This document shows, piece after piece, positions 41,961 through 51,005 of a stretch of DNA of 64,000 bases. The notes beneath the pieces are model-generated. The model had not been told where the DNA came from, made no database searches, and worked only from the letters and a program-made list of their open reading frames with translations. The stretch's first letter is position 1; each line of letters opens with the position of its first letter. Both the position numbers and the translations under genes were made by a program. Source of the DNA: Syntrophaceae bacterium UBA7520 (GTDB taxonomy: Bacteria > Desulfobacterota > Syntrophia > Syntrophales > Smithellaceae); contig DLNC01000010.1 of NCBI GenBank assembly GCA_002478265.1, forward strand, positions 28,949-92,948. Reading direction: 5' to 3'.

Positions 41961-41981
41961 TTTATCATTGGTTTTCATATT

Positions 41982-42551
41982 TTAGTAAATATATTTGCTG
42001 ATAGTATTATCCTCGTCAAAAACAACGGCCACGTGCTTGCGGTGAAATTCGTCGTCCCATCGGCGCAGAATTTTTCCTTCCACGCAAACTTCTGCCTCAT
42101 CAAACTGAAACTTCAGGTTGACGTTAGTGCCAATCTTAACGGAATGATCAGCTTCATACATAATCAGGTGGGCGCCGTTGCTGGAAATATCCACGACCTG
42201 GGTTTCTTTTTTCTGGCATCTGACGCGGACTTTCGGCAGCAGGTTTTTTTTGATCCGCGGCCAGCGGCGCAACTCGCACGGCGCCGGATCGTTTAATTTG
42301 TAAAGTATCAGCCGTCCTTCGGCGGTAATGGCTTTTATTCGGGCTTCGAAACCGATTCGGCCGGTTTTCCCGTCGTCGATAAAATAAGTAACAAAAATAA
42401 TCTCGTTCAAGTGTTCTTGGGTTATGGCAGGTTTAGTCTGGTCTACTGAAATATATTCGTTGGGAAGCTGTTGCTGAAAGCGGGAAATTCTGATCTCTTT
42501 CTTGTTTAAGATAAGGTATATTTTTTGTTCAGGTCGTATATTCAGATGCAT
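41982..42551 (-). CDS. PilZ-domain cyclic-di-GMP receptor (YcgR-like)
   Basis: A 189-residue protein. The N-terminal half is a YcgR-N-like beta domain; the C-terminal half is a PilZ domain with the RxxxR motif in ELRRWPRIKKN and DISSNGAHL fitting D/NxSxxG, both needed for c-di-GMP binding. It has no output domain, so it acts through protein contact. Its position convergent to the pilus operon, close to a c-di-GMP riboswitch, suggests a role in pilus or motility control. It uses its own promoter in the 205-bp gap before 42757, which I could not define. Confidence 0.85.
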   Translation of the reverse strand: MHLNIRPEQKIYLILNKKEIRISRFQQQLPNEYISVDQTKPAITQEHLNEIIFVTYFIDDGKTGRIGFEARIKAITAEGRLILYKLNDPAPCELRRWPRIKKNLLPKVRVRCQKKETQVVDISSNGAHLIMYEADHSVKIGTNVNLKFQFDEAEVCVEGKILRRWDDEFHRKHVAVVFDEDNTISKYIY

Positions 42552-42756
42552 ATTTATTCATCATTCTCGTAAGTGATAAATGAAGAGAAAAGCAAAAAAC
42601 CTAAACTAATTAGAATTTAAGATATATAAATATCATTAGTCAAGTAATTTTCCGAGTTAATCCTTGCATTGCCGCTTGCGAAAAGACAGAAAATGTAATA
42701 GGAGAGCGCTCATTAAAACATTCATCAAAGATTATATTTAGGGAGGATTTATTAAA

Positions 42757-42930
42757 ATGCCCCAGAAAGACAGCACTCAGGCACTGCAACATGACAAACG
42801 CATTATTTCCCGCCGTCTCCTGTCCGGTGAATTATCTGAAAAAGAACTTGGCTCTTTGTTGAAAAAGCTTCCTGATGTGGCGGAAAACGCTGAAGAAATC
42901 TCCTTCGAAGAAGCTGAAGATAAGCAATAA
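42757..42930 (+). CDS. 57-residue acidic protein upstream of tatD
   Basis: An ATG with GGGAGG 10 nt upstream opens a frame (MPQKDSTQALQHDKRIISRR) ending in an acidic tail (AEEISFEEAEDKQ). A charged helical core, LSGELSEKELGSLLKKLPD, looks like a small regulatory or scaffold helix pair. The stop and the tatD start share one base (TAATG), a coupling arrangement that supports real translation. Family unknown. Confidence 0.65.
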   Translation: MPQKDSTQALQHDKRIISRRLLSGELSEKELGSLLKKLPDVAENAEEISFEEAEDKQ

Positions 42931-43694
42931 TGCTCATTGACGCCCACGCCCATCTGGAAATGAAGGAGTTTGACGCGGACCGTGAGGCAGTTCTCGGACG
43001 GGCGGCGGCGGCGGGCGTTGATTATATTATCACCGTTGGAACAGATATAAAGCTAAGCCAAAAAGCCCTGTCCCTCGCATCAAGTTATCAGAATGTATTT
43101 GCCACCGTAGGAATTCATCCACATGAAGCGGACACGGCCACGCAAGAGAACTTAGACATAATTGCGAAAATGGCCCGCCATCAAAAAGTAGTCGCCTACG
43201 GCGAGATCGGGCTGGATTTCTTCCGCGACCTGGCGCCGCGCGAAATGCAAAAAGATGCGTTTGCCCGTCAATTAAATATCGCCGCGGAGTTGAACCTGCC
43301 CGTGGTTATTCATGACCGTAACGCCCACGATTTGGTTTTAAAAATGGTCGAGGAATCAGGAGTGCGCCGCGGCGTGTTTCATTGTTTTTCCGGCGATTAT
43401 CAGATGGCGGAAAAATGCATCGCTTTGGGTTTTTATATTTCCATTCCCGGCACGGTAACTTTTGATAAAACAAACAAAACTTCTGATGTCGTAAAAAATA
43501 TTCCCCTGGAGTGGTTGCTTTTGGAGACAGATTGCCCGTATCTTTCGCCCGCGCCCTATCGGGGAAAACGCAATGAACCATCCTTTATTGTTCATACGGC
43601 AAAAAAAGTGGCGCAAATAAAAAATCTTCCCTGGGAAGAGGTGGCACATGCCACGGCTCAAAACACCAAGACACTTTTTGGTCTTCCTCTTTGA
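42930..43694 (+). CDS. tatD: TatD-family metal-dependent deoxyribonuclease
   Basis: A 254-residue TIM-barrel hydrolase. The metal ligands appear as DAHAHLEM (HxH), GEIGLDF (Glu), PVVIHDRNA and HCFSGD (His), and LLETDCPYLSP (Asp). TatD proteins are 3'-5' exonucleases in DNA repair or quality control. It starts within the stop codon of the small gene before it and is followed after 62 bp by queC. Confidence 0.92.
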   Translation: MLIDAHAHLEMKEFDADREAVLGRAAAAGVDYIITVGTDIKLSQKALSLASSYQNVFATVGIHPHEADTATQENLDIIAKMARHQKVVAYGEIGLDFFRDLAPREMQKDAFARQLNIAAELNLPVVIHDRNAHDLVLKMVEESGVRRGVFHCFSGDYQMAEKCIALGFYISIPGTVTFDKTNKTSDVVKNIPLEWLLLETDCPYLSPAPYRGKRNEPSFIVHTAKKVAQIKNLPWEEVAHATAQNTKTLFGLPL

Positions 43695-43756
43695 AGCAAT
43701 CAATTTTCCCATCAAATAACCTGTGTCTTTTTAATAAAATCTGCTAAAAGAAGATC

Positions 43757-44464
43757 ATGGAAAAAAAACAAAACACAGCCGAAAAAAAAGCGGTGATTCT
43801 GCTCAGCGGCGGGATTGATTCCGCAACGACTTTGGCAATAGCGAAAAGCTTGAATTTCGCTACGTACGCGCTTAGTTTTTCTTACGGGCAGCGACATTCT
43901 GTAGAGGTGGATGCGGCCCGTCGCATCGCGCGTTATTTTGAGGTTTGCCGCCATTTGATTGTAAATATCGATTTAAGAACCCTCGGTGGTTCAGCTTTGA
44001 CGGCAGACATTGATGTTCCGAAAAACAGAGACTTGCGTGATGTTTCTCAAAAAATTCCCGTAACTTATGTTCCGGCGCGCAACACAATTTTCTTATCCTA
44101 CGCGCTGGCCTGGGCGGAAGTGATCGGCGCGGCGGATATTTTTATCGGTGTCAATGCTCTGGATTACAGCGGTTATCCCGATTGCCGCCCGGAATATATC
44201 GCCGCGTTTGAAAAAATGGCGCAGCTGGCAACTAAATCATCAGTGGAGGATAATCAGCCGATGCGTATTAACGCTCCGCTGATTAATTTGTCGAAGGAGC
44301 AGATCATTCAAAAAGGCCTAAAATTAGGTGTTGATTTCAGTTTGACGCACAGTTGTTACGATCCGTCTGCCGATGGATCCGCTTGTGGTGCCTGTGATTC
44401 CTGCCTTTTGCGCCTCAACGGTTTTCGCTCCGCTGGTCTGAAAGACCCAGTCAGATACAGATAG
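43757..44464 (+). CDS. queC: 7-cyano-7-deazaguanine synthase
   Basis: A 235-residue QueC converting 7-carboxy-7-deazaguanine to preQ0 in queuosine synthesis. The PP-loop is LLSGGIDSATTLA; SYGQRHSVEVDAA follows; the C-terminal zinc site is CYDPSADGSACGACDSC. queE lies 13 bp downstream, so two consecutive steps are cotranscribed. No preQ1 riboswitch is evident upstream. queD and queF are not in the window. Confidence 0.95.
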   Translation: MEKKQNTAEKKAVILLSGGIDSATTLAIAKSLNFATYALSFSYGQRHSVEVDAARRIARYFEVCRHLIVNIDLRTLGGSALTADIDVPKNRDLRDVSQKIPVTYVPARNTIFLSYALAWAEVIGAADIFIGVNALDYSGYPDCRPEYIAAFEKMAQLATKSSVEDNQPMRINAPLINLSKEQIIQKGLKLGVDFSLTHSCYDPSADGSACGACDSCLLRLNGFRSAGLKDPVRYR

Positions 44465-44477
44465 GACAAGTCGGAAT

Positions 44478-45113
44478 TTGCAGTATAAAATCAAAGAAAT
44501 ATTTTATTCCGTACAGGGCGAAGGGTATTGCGTAGGCCGTCCGGCGGTGTTTTGCCGTTTTTCCGGGTGCAATTTATGGTCAGGGAAAGAAGAGGATCGC
44601 GTCAACGCATTATGCGATTTTTGTGATACGGATTTTTACGGCACGGACGGCGAAAATGGCGGCATTTACGAAAACGCCGATGCGCTTGCCGCTAAAATTG
44701 TTAAGTTGTGGCCGGAAGGAAAAAATAGCCGGAGCAAATTTGTTGTCTGTACGGGAGGCGAGCCTCTTTTGCAATTGGATAAGACTCTGATTGATGCGTT
44801 ACACAAGAAGGATTTTTACGTGGCTGTAGAAACAAACGGCACGATTAAATCGCCCCAGCTCGACTGGATATGTGTCAGTCCGAAAGAGGGTGTTGATCTC
44901 GTGCAAAAAAGAGGCAATGAACTCAAGCTGATCTATCCGCAGGAGGGCAGTGATCCGCGAAAATATTTGAAATATGATTTCGAGCATTTTTTCCTGCAGC
45001 CGATGGACGGACCGCATTATATGGAAAATCTGCGCAGAACGCTCCAGTATGTTTTAGATCACCCCCGTTGGAGGTTAAGTTTACAGATACAAAAAATTCT
45101 CAACATAAAATAA
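44478..45113 (+). CDS. queE: 7-carboxy-7-deazaguanine synthase
   Basis: A 211-residue radical SAM enzyme contracting the tetrahydropterin ring. Its cluster motif is the unusual C-X14-C-X2-C (CNLWS...LCDFC) known for QueE, and EIFYSVQGEGYCVGRPAVFCRFSGCN (in parts) is diagnostic. TGGEPLLQ and VETNGT follow. The start is TTG at 44478; no ATG fits. It is the last gene of queC-queE. Confidence 0.95.
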   Translation: MQYKIKEIFYSVQGEGYCVGRPAVFCRFSGCNLWSGKEEDRVNALCDFCDTDFYGTDGENGGIYENADALAAKIVKLWPEGKNSRSKFVVCTGGEPLLQLDKTLIDALHKKDFYVAVETNGTIKSPQLDWICVSPKEGVDLVQKRGNELKLIYPQEGSDPRKYLKYDFEHFFLQPMDGPHYMENLRRTLQYVLDHPRWRLSLQIQKILNIK

Positions 45114-45200
45114 ATCATCACTTACTTCGTTCACCATGAAAATAAAATTTATAATTACTGCCGAGATCATTATTTGATTTAAGTCTTAAGCCGTTTTTGG

Positions 45201-45229
45201 TTGACACGTTTTTTTCTTTTGCCTATACT
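45201..45229 (+). promoter_or_regulatory. Amino-acid permease promoter
   Basis: TTGACA (45201-45206) and TATACT (45224-45229) with a 17-bp T-rich spacer, a near-consensus sigma70 promoter giving a leader of about 115 nt. The rest of the 236-bp gap shows nothing else. Confidence 0.7.
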
Positions 45230-45349
45230 CTACCTAATTTAAAAAATTCCTGACATTCCTTGTCTTTAATAATCTTCGCCACAATTGATGCAAAATGTTG
45301 TAAAGGCAGGTAATGTAGTGCAGCCAAAATAATCAAAGGAAAAAGATGA

Positions 45350-46666
45350 ATGTTATCAAACAGTAAGCCGCACGAAACGCTTTCCGTAATAGACGCCGTT
45401 GCCATAATCGTCGGGATGGTGGTGGGAGTCGGAATTTTCAAGACCCCATCTATTGTGGCGGCCAGCGCCGACAGCGAAACGATGCTCATGCTCTTTTGGT
45501 TTCTCGGAGGTTTAGCTTCGTTTATCGGGGCGATGTGTTACGCGGAATTAGCCACCACATATCCGCACGCGGGTGGTGATTATCATTACCTCAAAAAATC
45601 ATTCGGCCGGGTTCCTTCTTTCCTCTACGCGTGGGGACGGATGGCGGTAATTCAAACCGGCTCGATTGCGATGGTTGCTTTTCTGATCGGCGATTATGCG
45701 TCAGAAATATTTCGCCTGGGGCCGTATTCCACATCAATATACGCGGTTTTGACGATAGTTTTACTTACCGGCGTCAATATCGCCGGAATCCGTCAGGGTA
45801 AATGGACGCAAAAAGTGCTCATCACGGCGATTATGTGCGGTTTGTTTATTATCGCGCTAATAGGCATCTTCATTGCCGAGCCTCAAATCGCCGCTAATAC
45901 CGGGAAAATCATGCCGGGCAAAGTGGCCCTCGGGACGGCGATGATTTTCGTTTTGCTTACCTACGGAGGTTGGAATGAAGCGGCGTTTATTTCCGCTGAA
46001 GTTCACGAGACGCGCCGCAATATGGTGAGGGTTCTTCTATACAGCATCATTATAATCACGCTTATTTATTTGCTTATCAATATCGCTCTCCTGAACGGGC
46101 TGGGGCTATCCGGCATGTCCGCTTCGGAAGCGGTTATGGCCGATTTAATGCGCGGGACATTCGGTGATAGAGGAGCGCAATTTATCAGCCTGCTGATACT
46201 CCTGGCGGCGCTCAGCACCATTAATGCGGCGATTATCACCGGCGCGCGCACGAATTACGCGTTAGGAAAGGATTACCCTTTGCTGAAATTTTTAGGAAGC
46301 TGGCAGGGGATCCGAAACACTCCAGTTAACGCTCTTTTGGCGCAGGGAGCGATAGCGCTTTTGCTGGTTCTTCTTGGGACACAATCGCGTGACGGGTTCG
46401 TGATGATGGTGGAATATACCGCTCCGGTATTTTGGTTTTTTTTACTGATGGTCGGCATTTCTATTTTTATTCTTCGTTATAAAAACGCAAAGATCAGGCG
46501 ACCTTTCATCGTGCCACTATATCCCTTATTGCCTTTTTTATTTTGCGTCATCTGCATATTTATGCTTTATTCCAGTATCATGTACACAAGCAGTGGCGCA
46601 CTAGTTGGTGTCGGCGTTTTGTTAACCGGTATCCCGGTAATCATTTTACAAAAGCGAAAGAAATAA
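45350..46666 (+). CDS. APC-superfamily amino acid permease
   Basis: A 438-residue transporter with about twelve hydrophobic helices. The N-terminal IDAVAIIVGMVVGVGIFKTPSIVA contains the GxGIF motif of the APC fold, and CYAELATTYPHAGGDYHYL follows, both typical of the LAT/ethanolamine-type group. The substrate cannot be inferred; amino acid uptake or exchange is likely. AAAGGA precedes the ATG. It is followed at 17 bp by an exported methyltransferase gene. Confidence 0.85.
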   Translation: MLSNSKPHETLSVIDAVAIIVGMVVGVGIFKTPSIVAASADSETMLMLFWFLGGLASFIGAMCYAELATTYPHAGGDYHYLKKSFGRVPSFLYAWGRMAVIQTGSIAMVAFLIGDYASEIFRLGPYSTSIYAVLTIVLLTGVNIAGIRQGKWTQKVLITAIMCGLFIIALIGIFIAEPQIAANTGKIMPGKVALGTAMIFVLLTYGGWNEAAFISAEVHETRRNMVRVLLYSIIIITLIYLLINIALLNGLGLSGMSASEAVMADLMRGTFGDRGAQFISLLILLAALSTINAAIITGARTNYALGKDYPLLKFLGSWQGIRNTPVNALLAQGAIALLLVLLGTQSRDGFVMMVEYTAPVFWFFLLMVGISIFILRYKNAKIRRPFIVPLYPLLPFLFCVICIFMLYSSIMYTSSGALVGVGVLLTGIPVIILQKRKK

Positions 46667-46683
46667 ATAAAAAGGAGAGAATA

Positions 46684-47286
46684 ATGAAAACGAAAATATC
46701 TGCGAAAGTAGTTTTTCTGCCGCTGCTTGCGGCAATAGTCATTATTTTATCGGGAGCTATTGTTGCGGCGCAAAATAAACCCTCGCGGACTCCCGATATT
46801 CATTTTGTTCCCACTCCGCATGAAGTAGTGGAAATAATGCTGCGTCTGGCGGATATAAAAAAGAATGACATTGTTTACGATTTGGGTTGCGGTGACGGCA
46901 GAATCGTCATTGCCGCGGCTAAGAAAGCCGGCGCGAGAGCGTACGGATTTGACATTGATCCGGAAATGGTCAAAAAATCTCAGGATAATGTCAAAGCTCA
47001 AAATATTGGGCATCTGGTGACGATTCAGGAAGCAGATATTTTTGAGCTCGACTTGAGCGACGCGTCCGTGGTCACGCTCTATTTGTTGCCGGAATTAAAC
47101 GTGCGGTTGATACCCCAATTGGACAAATTGAAACCGGGCTCCCGGATCGTTTCGCATGATTTCGATATGGAAGGAGTTATTCCTGATGTCGAAGCCACGG
47201 TAACGCGCAACGACGGCGGCACCAGCAGGGTTTATCTCTGGACGACGCCTTTGAAAAAAGTATCCGTAAAAAAAAGGAATCGATAA
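46684..47286 (+). CDS. Predicted exported SAM-dependent methyltransferase
   Basis: A 200-residue protein with a strong N-terminal hydrophobic segment (about residues 8-28, FLPLLAAIVIILSGAIVAAQ) followed by a class I methyltransferase fold: motif I VYDLGCGDGRIVIAAAK, acidic AYGFDID, then LYLLPELN. The catalytic part matches small stand-alone methyltransferases, but the signal or anchor is unusual since SAM is cytoplasmic. AAGGAGAG precedes the ATG at 46684; the frame extends 47 codons upstream inside the permease gene without support. The next gene encodes a second exported methyltransferase. Confidence 0.75.
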   Translation: MKTKISAKVVFLPLLAAIVIILSGAIVAAQNKPSRTPDIHFVPTPHEVVEIMLRLADIKKNDIVYDLGCGDGRIVIAAAKKAGARAYGFDIDPEMVKKSQDNVKAQNIGHLVTIQEADIFELDLSDASVVTLYLLPELNVRLIPQLDKLKPGSRIVSHDFDMEGVIPDVEATVTRNDGGTSRVYLWTTPLKKVSVKKRNR

Positions 47287-47327
47287 ATATTAAATAGTGA
47301 TTATCGAACGGCGAAAAAGTTATATTA

Positions 47328-48068
47328 ATGAAGTCACAAAACTTTAATATTTTATTTTTTTTAATAGTGGTTTGTATTTTGGCCACATTATGGCTTGCCC
47401 TGCATTGCCGTGCAGAGGCAGTACGGGAAAAAGACTACTCTTTGCTCAGGGAAAGGATGGTGACCAGTCAGCTCGCTGCCAGAGATATTACCGATAAAAA
47501 TGTTCTTTCCGCCATGAGACAAGTGCCGCGGCATTTGTATGTGCCGGAGAATTACCGCCATCTGGCTTACGAAGATTATCCTCTGCCAATCGGTGAAGGG
47601 CAGACAATATCACAGCCCTATATTGTCGCGCTGATGACGCAGGTCGTCAATCCACACGCGCAGATGAAAGTTCTCGAAATAGGCACAGGTTCCGGCTATC
47701 AGGCGGCAATACTGGCAAAGCTATGCCGAGAAGTATATACAATTGAAATCATTGAAGTATTAGGGGCAAGAGCGCAAAAGATTTTGCAGAAGTATTATGA
47801 CAATGTAAGAGTAAAAATAGGCGACGGTTATCAGGGGTGGCCCCAATTCGCTCCTTTTGACGCCATAATTGTTACCTGCGCGCCGACGCATGTTCCCCAG
47901 CCGCTTGCCGAACAGCTTCGTGAAGGCGGCAGAATGGTTATCCCTGTGGGTGAGGCAGGATATCAGCAACTTGTTGTGCTTACCAAAAGCAAAGGCAAGC
48001 TTATTGAAACAGAGGTCATACCGGTGCGCTTTGTGCCCATGGTAGACAGCAAAGGTAGGAAATATTAA
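47328..48068 (+). CDS. pcm: Protein-L-isoaspartate O-methyltransferase with N-terminal membrane/signal segment
   Basis: A 246-residue Pcm. Residues 8-28 are hydrophobic (FFLIVVCILATLWLALHC); then MVTSQLAARDITDKNVLSAM, YEDYPLPIGEGQTISQPYIVALM, motif I LEIGTGSGYQAAILA and FDAIIVTCAP show the whole catalytic domain. Pcm methylates damaged isoaspartyl residues to start their repair. The extra segment would place it at or beyond the inner membrane. It follows another exported methyltransferase by 41 bp. Confidence 0.88.
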   Translation: MKSQNFNILFFLIVVCILATLWLALHCRAEAVREKDYSLLRERMVTSQLAARDITDKNVLSAMRQVPRHLYVPENYRHLAYEDYPLPIGEGQTISQPYIVALMTQVVNPHAQMKVLEIGTGSGYQAAILAKLCREVYTIEIIEVLGARAQKILQKYYDNVRVKIGDGYQGWPQFAPFDAIIVTCAPTHVPQPLAEQLREGGRMVIPVGEAGYQQLVVLTKSKGKLIETEVIPVRFVPMVDSKGRKY

Positions 48069-48214
48069 AAACGTAAAAGTTAAATTCAATTATCTCTCTA
48101 AAAACGAAAACAATCATAGACAAAAAATAAAAATTGCTTTAAAAGCATAAGTCACATTTACAAAGATAAAAAATTTCCGAAAAATATAAAGAGCAAGTCG
48201 CGGGATGGCTTAAA

Positions 48215-49564
48215 ATGCAAATGCTTAAATTATTTATACCGGAAATAAAAGAGTTGTTGGCCCAGAAGAACTGGCTGGAACTAAGGGAGTTGCTTTTAGA
48301 AATTCCAGAGCCGGATATTTCCGATCTGGTTCAGGAACTGGATGACTCGCAACGCATCGTGATTTTGCGTCTGCTGCCGAAAAACATGCTGGCTGAAGTG
48401 TTTACGCATTTGGATGCGAAGGTCAAGCAGGATGTTCTCAAGGCGATTACCGAAGACGAAACCCGCGCCATTTTGGCGGAAATGCCCCCGGATGACCGTA
48501 CGGAATTTCTCGAGGAATTGCCGGGTCAGGCGATTCAAAAAATGGTAAATCTGCTTTCCACGGAAGACCGCAAAGAAGCGCTTCAGCTTCTCGGTTATCC
48601 GGAAGAAAGCGTCGGGCGACTTATGACGCCGGATTATGTGGCGATCAGGCCGGAATGGACGGTGGAGGAAGCTCTCGCTCATGTGAGGCAGAAAGGGATG
48701 GACAGCGAAACCACAAACGTCATTTACGTGACGGATAAGTGGTGGCGGCTCATCGGGGTTTTGGGTTTGAGGCGGCTTATTTTGGCCAAGCCCGGCGATA
48801 AAGTCGAAGATATCATGGATACGGCGGTAATCAGCGTTTCCGCCTTCGATGACCGGGAAAAAGCGGTGCAGTTGATTAAGCGCTATGACGTTGTTGCCCT
48901 GCCGGTTCTCGACGCCAGCGGTATTTTACTTGGCATTATAACTATTGACGACTTATTTGATGTGGCCGAAGAGGAAGTAACAGAAGATTTCCAGAAGTCC
49001 GCGGCAATCAATCCCTTGAAGACGAGTTACCGCGAATCATCGGCCTTTTCTCTTTACGCCAATCGCGTGATCTGGCTAGCGGCACTTCTTTTTATCAGCG
49101 TAATCACCACGGGAATAATCTCATCGCATACAGATATTCTCAATTCTGCTATCGCGCTGGCTTTTTTCATTCCGCTGCTTATCGGCACCGGAGGAAATAC
49201 AGGGAACCAATCCGCGACGTTGATGATCCGCGCTCTGGCAACGGGCGATATCCGCGAGGGGCAATGGATTTGGGCTTTTTTAAGGGAAATAGGCATCGGC
49301 GTGCTTTTGGGAGCGACGATGGGCGTGGCCAGCTGGCTTTTAGGTTTGTACAAAGGAGGCTACCAGATTGCGCTGATTGTTTCGATTTCCATGGTAGCGA
49401 TTGTCATGATATCCAGTTTAATCGGCATTGTTTTGCCCTTGATTTTACAGAAATTGCGTATCGATCCGGCGGTCGCCAGCAACCCCCTGATTGCCTCGGT
49501 AATGGATATTCTTGGCCTGCTGACATATTTTTTTGTGGCGTCAATAATTCTGCGGAGCTTATAA
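48215..49564 (+). CDS. mgtE: Magnesium transporter MgtE
   Basis: A 449-residue channel: an N-terminal superhelical MgtE-N domain (to about 130, with MPPDDRTEFLEELP), two CBS domains (about 135-255, LMTPDYVAIRPEWTVEEAL and DIMDTAVISVSAFDDREKA) and five C-terminal membrane helices with PLLIGTGGNTGNQSATLMIRAL, the ion-pore signature. Cytoplasmic Mg binding to the N and CBS domains closes the pore. No Mg riboswitch is evident in the 146-bp AT-rich gap upstream. Confidence 0.95.
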   Translation: MQMLKLFIPEIKELLAQKNWLELRELLLEIPEPDISDLVQELDDSQRIVILRLLPKNMLAEVFTHLDAKVKQDVLKAITEDETRAILAEMPPDDRTEFLEELPGQAIQKMVNLLSTEDRKEALQLLGYPEESVGRLMTPDYVAIRPEWTVEEALAHVRQKGMDSETTNVIYVTDKWWRLIGVLGLRRLILAKPGDKVEDIMDTAVISVSAFDDREKAVQLIKRYDVVALPVLDASGILLGIITIDDLFDVAEEEVTEDFQKSAAINPLKTSYRESSAFSLYANRVIWLAALLFISVITTGIISSHTDILNSAIALAFFIPLLIGTGGNTGNQSATLMIRALATGDIREGQWIWAFLREIGIGVLLGATMGVASWLLGLYKGGYQIALIVSISMVAIVMISSLIGIVLPLILQKLRIDPAVASNPLIASVMDILGLLTYFFVASIILRSL

Positions 49565-49618
49565 ATATTTTTTTGATCGCTGTATCACTAAAATACATTT
49601 TGAAGAAAATAGCCTAAA

Positions 49619-50641
49619 ATGTCGATTCATGTAAATGCGCCAGAAAATATACCGGTAGTGTTAATTTATAATGTTGACCCGGGATGGAAAATAGAAGAAA
49701 AACAAGAAGCGAAAACTGTCTCCGAGAAGCTGGGCAAAGCCCTTAAGGATGTCGGTCATCCCACGGAATTTGTTGCTATCGATAATGAAAATATCAAGGA
49801 TAAACTTTCTTCCTTTAATCCCGATGATTGGATTGTTTTTAACTGGTGTGAAAGCATTCCCGGCATCATGCACAGCGAGTGGATGGTTGCTGACAAGCTC
49901 GAAAAACTTGGTTTCACTTTTACCGGGGCTGACGCCCATACTCTTCGTCTTTCTCAGGACAAACATCGCGTAAAAAACACCCTTAAAGAAAGTGCAATTC
50001 CCACGCCTGCATGGGTTTTATGGGAGCGTCCCGGGGCGGTAGAATGGAAAATATTTCCCGCGATTGTCAAACCGGTATATGAACATTGCTCAGAGGGAAT
50101 AGATGCCGGTTCTGTTGTTTTCTCTGAAGTTGAAGCGCAAATTAGAGCCGGCGCCATTATAGATAAATACCGGCAACCGGTATTGCTCGAAGATTTTATT
50201 GACGGGAGAGAATTTCGTGTCGCTATTTTAGGAAATGAGACGTTGGAAGTTTTGCCGGCAGCAGAAATGGAATTTTCTCATTTTAAAGATACCAAGGATC
50301 GCCTTTGCGGTTATGACGCTAAATTTGTTCCCCAAAGCGAGCATTACGAGAAGATCAAGACTCTTCTTCCCGCACCGCTGGAGGATGAAGAATTAAAAAC
50401 GTTGTACAATATTTGCCGGAGGGCTTACCGTGTGACGGGATGCCGCGATTATGCCCGGATGGATGTGCGTTTGCGCCAGGGGATATTCTATGTTCTCGAT
50501 GTCAATCCTAACGCTGACCTGAGCTTTGATGCCTCAATGGCGTGCGCGGCGGAAACTGCTGGCATAAGTTACGGAGAAATGGGCAGCCGTATTGTTCGCT
50601 TGGCGGCGAAGCGTCATCACGCATACAGGGGAATTAAATAA
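49619..50641 (+). CDS. D-Ala-D-Ala ligase-like ATP-grasp enzyme
   Basis: A 340-residue ATP-grasp protein. TFTGADAHTLRLSQDKHRVKNTL (in parts), FPAIVKPVYEHCSEGI, LLEDFIDGREFRVAILG and YARMDVRLRQGIFYVLDVNPNADL (in parts) correspond to the ATP- and metal-binding blocks of D-Ala-D-Ala ligases. The first 90 residues differ from Ddl, with a VFNWCESIPG segment, and no peptidoglycan genes are near. It may join other amino acids or peptides. A tRNA gene follows. Confidence 0.75.
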   Translation: MSIHVNAPENIPVVLIYNVDPGWKIEEKQEAKTVSEKLGKALKDVGHPTEFVAIDNENIKDKLSSFNPDDWIVFNWCESIPGIMHSEWMVADKLEKLGFTFTGADAHTLRLSQDKHRVKNTLKESAIPTPAWVLWERPGAVEWKIFPAIVKPVYEHCSEGIDAGSVVFSEVEAQIRAGAIIDKYRQPVLLEDFIDGREFRVAILGNETLEVLPAAEMEFSHFKDTKDRLCGYDAKFVPQSEHYEKIKTLLPAPLEDEELKTLYNICRRAYRVTGCRDYARMDVRLRQGIFYVLDVNPNADLSFDASMACAAETAGISYGEMGSRIVRLAAKRHHAYRGIK

Positions 50642-50670
50642 AATTAAAGAGGAATTAACGCTATTACTTC

Positions 50671-50697
50671 TTGACACCTTTTGGCGATGGTGATAAT
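50671..50697 (+). promoter_or_regulatory. tRNA-Pro promoter
   Basis: TTGACA (50671-50676) and GATAAT (50692-50697), 15-bp spacer, 25 bp before the tRNA. Confidence 0.55.
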
Positions 50698-50721
50698 GAC
50701 TTCGCACTTTTATTGTTATGT

Positions 50722-50798
<77 letters not shown>

Positions 50799-51005
50799 TC
50801 TTTTTTTATTCAATTTATCTTATTAAGATAATCCCCATACCGAATAATTGCTGAAGAAAAAACTTAAACATTATTTTAGACTGAATATTTCTTTAGGCTT
50901 ATGCTTTTTATCTAGAAATGTTCTCGTTCGGAAACGACGAAATCAGTATAATATTTTCAACTTTGAGATTGTTTTCAGAAGTTTTGCGTGCGCCGCAATA
51001 AGCTA

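Noticed and set aside
42640..42690. Second sigma-54 promoter upstream of 42757
   Set aside because: CTTGCATTGCCGCTTGCG resembles the consensus but lacks the invariant GG of the -24 element.
43695..43756. preQ1 riboswitch before queC
   Set aside because: The 62-bp gap lacks the compact hairpin and A-rich tail of preQ1 aptamers.
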